A stretch of 64,000 nucleotides of DNA, from contig NZ_RXFS01000014.1 of assembly GCF_003952185.1 (NCBI RefSeq), positions 1-64,000 of the forward strand. The letters run 5' to 3'. The notes below the pieces were generated by a model, which saw only the letters and a list, made by a program, of their open reading frames with translations, searched no databases and was not told the origin of the DNA. Positions 60,825-64,000 of the stretch are shown in pieces (within the stretch, counting starts at the first letter, position 1; the number at the start of each line of letters is the position of its first letter). This DNA comes from Variovorax sp. 679. Lineage in GTDB: Bacteria; Pseudomonadota; Gammaproteobacteria; Burkholderiales; Burkholderiaceae_C. Position numbers and translations under genes: made by a program.

Positions 60825-61984
60825 TGAACAGCCTCCCCGCCCACGCGGCGCAGCCGGTGGCGGATGAAAAAGTCGCTCGACGCCACGCACACCACGATCA
60901 CAGCCTGGATGAGCTGCACCATCGAGAACGGCACCTGGTAGAACACCTGCAGGCTGCGCCCGGTGACGAAGAGCGCCGCCACCAGCAGCGCCACCACCGT
61001 GGCCGCGAGCGGGTTGTTGCGCGCGAGGAAGGCGATGAGGATGCCCGAGAAGCCGTAGCCCTGGTAGAAGGCCTGCGTGAGCCGGCCTTCCTGCCCCGCG
61101 GCCACCGCGAAGCCCGCGAGACCGGCCATTGCGCCCGACAGCAGCACCGCGCCGTAGATCGTGCGCCGTACCGGCACACCGTTGGCATGCGCCACGCGCG
61201 GGTTCGCGTCGACGAAGCGCAGATAGAGGCCCACGCGGCTCACGCTCACCAGCCACCACGCCAGCAGCGCGACGATGCCCGCGAGCAGGATGGAGCTGCC
61301 GATGCCGGCACCCAGCTCGGGCAGGCGCTCGAAGGCGCGGAACTGCGGCGAGTAGGGGAAGTTGTCCTTCGGGTCCTTCCAGCTTCCGTAGACCAGGTGC
61401 AGCAGGAAGTTGGCCGCCATGTAGTTGAGCATCAGCGTCGAGATGATCTCGTTCACGCCGAGCTTCAGCTTGAGCCATGCGGGCCCCAGCACCCACAGCA
61501 GGCCGCAGCCGACGGCGGCCGCGAACATCAGCGGCAGGCGCAGGTTCTCGGGGCCGATCTGCCACATCGAGATGGTGGTCGCGCCGATGGCGCCCCAGAT
61601 CATCTGGCCCTCGAGCCCGAGGTTCCAGAAGCGCGCGCGGAACGCGATGGAGCCCGCGAGGCCGACGAGGATCATCGGCGCGGCCTGGAACAGCACGGCG
61701 CGGAAGTTCTGACCATCGAAGAAGGTTTGCATCACGAACTCGTTGGCGAGTTCGTCGGCGGGCACGCCGGCGGCAATGAGGATCGCCGCGGAGATGGCGA
61801 AGCCCGCGAGCAGCGCGGCCGCGAGGATCAGTGCCTGCCAGCGCCACGACATGTGCTGGCGGATCTCCAGCGCGTAGTGGCGGCGGGCCAGTGGCTGCGT
61901 CGTGCGCGGGGCCTCGTGCGCGACGGAAGAAGAGGTCTTTGGAGAGGGCGCTGCCATGTCGGCCATGAGGGATGCGTCAGCCAT
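60821..61984 (-). CDS. ABC transporter permease, BMP/nucleoside type
   Basis: 387 residues, longer than its partner by an N-terminal cytoplasmic tail. The core has FRARFWNLGLEGQMIWGAIG, GVNEIISTLMLNYMAANFLL and ANPRVAHANGVPVRR. It overlaps the ATPase gene by eight bases. Later in-frame ATGs (for example MSWRW near residue 45) are possible starts. Confidence 0.92.
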   Translation of the reverse strand: MADASLMADMAAPSPKTSSSVAHEAPRTTQPLARRHYALEIRQHMSWRWQALILAAALLAGFAISAAILIAAGVPADELANEFVMQTFFDGQNFRAVLFQAAPMILVGLAGSIAFRARFWNLGLEGQMIWGAIGATTISMWQIGPENLRLPLMFAAAVGCGLLWVLGPAWLKLKLGVNEIISTLMLNYMAANFLLHLVYGSWKDPKDNFPYSPQFRAFERLPELGAGIGSSILLAGIVALLAWWLVSVSRVGLYLRFVDANPRVAHANGVPVRRTIYGAVLLSGAMAGLAGFAVAAGQEGRLTQAFYQGYGFSGILIAFLARNNPLAATVVALLVAALFVTGRSLQVFYQVPFSMVQLIQAVIVVCVASSDFFIRHRLRRVGGEAVQ

Positions 61985-63503
61985 GGTCCACCATCGCCTG
62001 TCCGATGGCCTGCCGGTCGGCGGGTTGTGCGAATTCGCCGGCGATGCGCCCGCGCGTCATCACGCCCACGCGGTCAGCGAGCTGCAGCACCTCGTCGAGG
62101 TCCTCGCTGATGAGCAGCACCGCCGCGCCGCTGTCGCGCGCGGCGCGCAGGCGCGCATGCACCTCGGCGCTGGCACGCACGTCGAGCCCTCGGCTCGGGC
62201 TGTGCGCGAGCACCAGCGTGGGCGACTTGCCGAACTCGCGCGCGAGCACCAGCTTCTGCGCGTTGCCGCCCGAGAGCAGCGCGGCCTTCTGCGCGACCGA
62301 GCGCACGCCCTGCACATCGAAGGCGCGTACCGCTTCCTGCGTGTCGCTCTGGATGCGGTTGCGGCGCAGGCGCCATACGGGTCCGTAGCGGCCGGTGTGC
62401 ACGCGGCCGATGGCGTAGTTTTCCGCCACCGAGAGACCACCCGCGAGCGCAAGCCCGTAGCGGTCGGCCGGAATGGCGGCGATGCCGATGCCCCGGCGCG
62501 CCGATGCGGCCATGGTCTTCAGGTCGCCGTGGCCTTCGAGCCGGATCTCGCCTTCCGTGGCTTCGCCCGGCAGGCCCATGATTGCGCCCGCAAGTTCGCC
62601 CTGGCCGTTGCCGCCCACGCCGGCAAGGCCGTAGATCTCGCCGGCGTGCAGTTCGAGGTCCACGCCGTCGAGCACGCGCCGGCCCTCGGGCGAGGCGGGC
62701 GTGCGAAGCCCGCGCACCGAGAGGCGCACCGGGCCACGCGATGTGGTCGAAGCCTGGAATCCTTGTGCGGCAATCGATTCGCCCACCGTGAGCTTCACCA
62801 GTTCGACCACCGATGCCTCGCCCGGCTTCAGCGTGGCTACCGTGCGCCCGCCGCGCATCACGGTCACGCGGTCGGCATACGTCTTCACGTCGGCCATCTT
62901 GTGCGTGACCAGCACCACGGCGGCACCCGCGCGTGCCAGCCCCTGTACCGTCTGCAACAGGCGCGCGGCCTCCTGGTCGGTCAGCACGGCCGTGGGCTCG
63001 TCGAGGATCAGGATGCGCGCGCCGGCCAGCAGCACCTTGAGGATTTCCACGCGCTGCTGCTCGGCGATCGACAGCGCGTCGACACGCTTCGACGGATCGA
63101 TGTCGAAGCCCAGCTCCGCGGCCTTGTTGCGGATATCTCGCGTGATCTCGCGCAGCCGCTCGCCATGGCTCTGGAACTCCGCAGACGGCGGCGCTGTGAG
63201 CAGGATGTTCTGTGCCACCGTGAACGGCCGCACCAGCTTGAAATGCTGGTGGACCATGCCGATGCGGTGCTTCGCCGCATCGCGCGGCCCGGCGAAGCGC
63301 ACCGCGTTGTCGTCCACCAGCAGTTGCCCGGCCTCGGGCGCATAGAGCCCGGCCGCGATGTTCATCAGCGACGACTTGCCCGCGCCGTTCTCGCCCAGCA
63401 GTGCGTGCACCTCGCCCCAGCGCGCGGCGAAGTGGGCATCGGTCAGGGCTGCGAAGCCGTCGAAGGACTTCCGGATGCCGGTGAGTTCCAGCGCGTTGGG
63501 CAT
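61977..63503 (-). CDS. ABC transporter ATP-binding protein, BMP/nucleoside type
   Basis: 508 residues from the ATG at 63503. Two ABC domains: the first with Walker A GENGAGKSS (37-45), HQHFKLVRPFTVAQNILLT, and LILDEPTAVLTDQEA; the second with a degenerate Walker A (GVGGNGQGE), LLSGGNAQKLVLAREFG and the SPSRGLDV region in which the usual DEPT is AHSPSRG. The degenerate second site is usual in this family. It is followed by the permeases. Confidence 0.94.
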   Translation of the reverse strand: MPNALELTGIRKSFDGFAALTDAHFAARWGEVHALLGENGAGKSSLMNIAAGLYAPEAGQLLVDDNAVRFAGPRDAAKHRIGMVHQHFKLVRPFTVAQNILLTAPPSAEFQSHGERLREITRDIRNKAAELGFDIDPSKRVDALSIAEQQRVEILKVLLAGARILILDEPTAVLTDQEAARLLQTVQGLARAGAAVVLVTHKMADVKTYADRVTVMRGGRTVATLKPGEASVVELVKLTVGESIAAQGFQASTTSRGPVRLSVRGLRTPASPEGRRVLDGVDLELHAGEIYGLAGVGGNGQGELAGAIMGLPGEATEGEIRLEGHGDLKTMAASARRGIGIAAIPADRYGLALAGGLSVAENYAIGRVHTGRYGPVWRLRRNRIQSDTQEAVRAFDVQGVRSVAQKAALLSGGNAQKLVLAREFGKSPTLVLAHSPSRGLDVRASAEVHARLRAARDSGAAVLLISEDLDEVLQLADRVGVMTRGRIAGEFAQPADRQAIGQAMVDHG

Positions 63504-63526
63504 GAGGTGCTCGGCTCCCTGATCGC

Positions 63527-64000
63527 TTACTTCTGCGTGACCACGCCCTTGACGAACCAGTCCATCTTCCAGAGATCGGCGTCCGACAGCACGGCACCCT
63601 TGGCCACGCGCTCCTTGCCGTCGCGGTCGGCGAGCGGGCCGGCGTAGACCTGCTTGCCCTTCATGATCGCGTCGCGCTCGGCGGTGATGAGCGCGGCCTT
63701 GTCCTTGGGCACGGCGGGGCCGAAGCCGGCGATGTCGGTGCCGCCGTCCTTCATCTCGATGAAGGCGCCGTACTGCGCGGGCTTCCAGTTGCCGGCGATG
63801 ACCTTCTTGAGCTCCGGCGTCAGGAATCGGTCCCACACCCACACCGAGGAGCACAGCGTGGCCTTGGGCGCGAACTGGCGCAGGTCGCGGTGGTGGCCGG
63901 TACCGTACACGCCGCGCTCCTGCGCGACGATCTGCGGCGTGGGGCTGTCGACGTGCTGGCCGATCACGTCGGCGCCCTGGTCGATGAGGGCGGCGGCCGC
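63527..64000 (-). CDS. BMP-family ABC substrate-binding protein, C-terminal part (cut by window edge)
   Basis: About 158 codons of the C-terminal half, running off the right end; the start lies outside the window. The visible part begins AAALIDQGADVIGQHVDSPT and has the BMP/Med family segments FAPKATLCSSVWVWDRF and FIEMKDGGTDIAGFGPAVPK. It delivers nucleosides or similar compounds to the permease pair. It lies 23 bases upstream of the ATPase gene and is the first gene of that operon. Confidence 0.9.
   Translation of the reverse strand, partial: AAAALIDQGADVIGQHVDSPTPQIVAQERGVYGTGHHRDLRQFAPKATLCSSVWVWDRFLTPELKKVIAGNWKPAQYGAFIEMKDGGTDIAGFGPAVPKDKAALITAERDAIMKGKQVYAGPLADRDGKERVAKGAVLSDADLWKMDWFVKGVVTQK

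Noticed and set aside
61902..63647. 581-residue open frame on the plus strand
   Set aside because: Antisense to the BMP-type ABC ATPase, which has clear ABC motifs.

Overview
The window is high-GC bacterial DNA that fits a betaproteobacterium of the Comamonadaceae, most like Variovorax. The pointers are a complete F-type ATP synthase operon, lipB/lipA next to a DUF493 gene and a D-amino-acid-transaminase-like gene, many sugar and nucleoside ABC transporter genes, and a ligase-associated DNA repair cluster. The genus assignment is an inference from protein style and gene order; no database was searched.

Left part (1-30000) is accessory. 1-14229 holds mostly unrecognised Sec-exported proteins and lipoproteins: an ankyrin-type protein cut by the window edge, two tandem paralogues of about 120 residues, three DUF4189 proteins, a PASTA-like protein, an LprI/DUF1311 protein, two related TetR regulators and one AraC regulator. 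14363-19720 is a tightly packed minus-strand run of five reading frames: a 778-residue unknown protein, a metallophosphoesterase fused to an MbcA/ParS-type antitoxin domain, a HAD-type phosphatase, a truncated metallophosphoesterase, and a HipA-type kinase with no HipB. This is the best candidate here for an undescribed toxin-antitoxin or defence system. 20353-29999 holds a membrane-anchored patatin-like lipase coupled to a membrane protein, further membrane or coiled-coil proteins, a protein with glycosyltransferase-like motifs, and a 581-residue protein whose layout faintly recalls TnsE. The accessory part ends at the 3' end of lipA, where a 20-bp sequence is repeated three times in direct order.

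Right part (30065-64000) is core-like. A minus-strand operon runs aminotransferase, DUF493 protein, MBL lipoprotein, lipB, lipA. The atp operon (34333-42062) follows on the plus strand; a small Ala/Pro-rich lipoprotein gene and a large stem-loop sit between atpG and atpD. Next come a ROK regulator with a sugar ABC transporter and an oxidoreductase (42342-48362), a PAP2 phosphatase, a DUF3617 protein, the exonuclease-ligase-helicase-phosphoesterase repair cluster (49750-56252) with a divergent thioredoxin gene, a TPM/LemA group (56249-58300), a Rossmann-fold protein, an isochorismatase-like hydrolase and a BMP-type ABC transporter that runs off the right end. Three copies of a hairpin-forming repeat of about 92 bp lie at 42074, 47095 and 59111. 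I saw no rRNA, tRNA, CRISPR array or complete insertion sequence.
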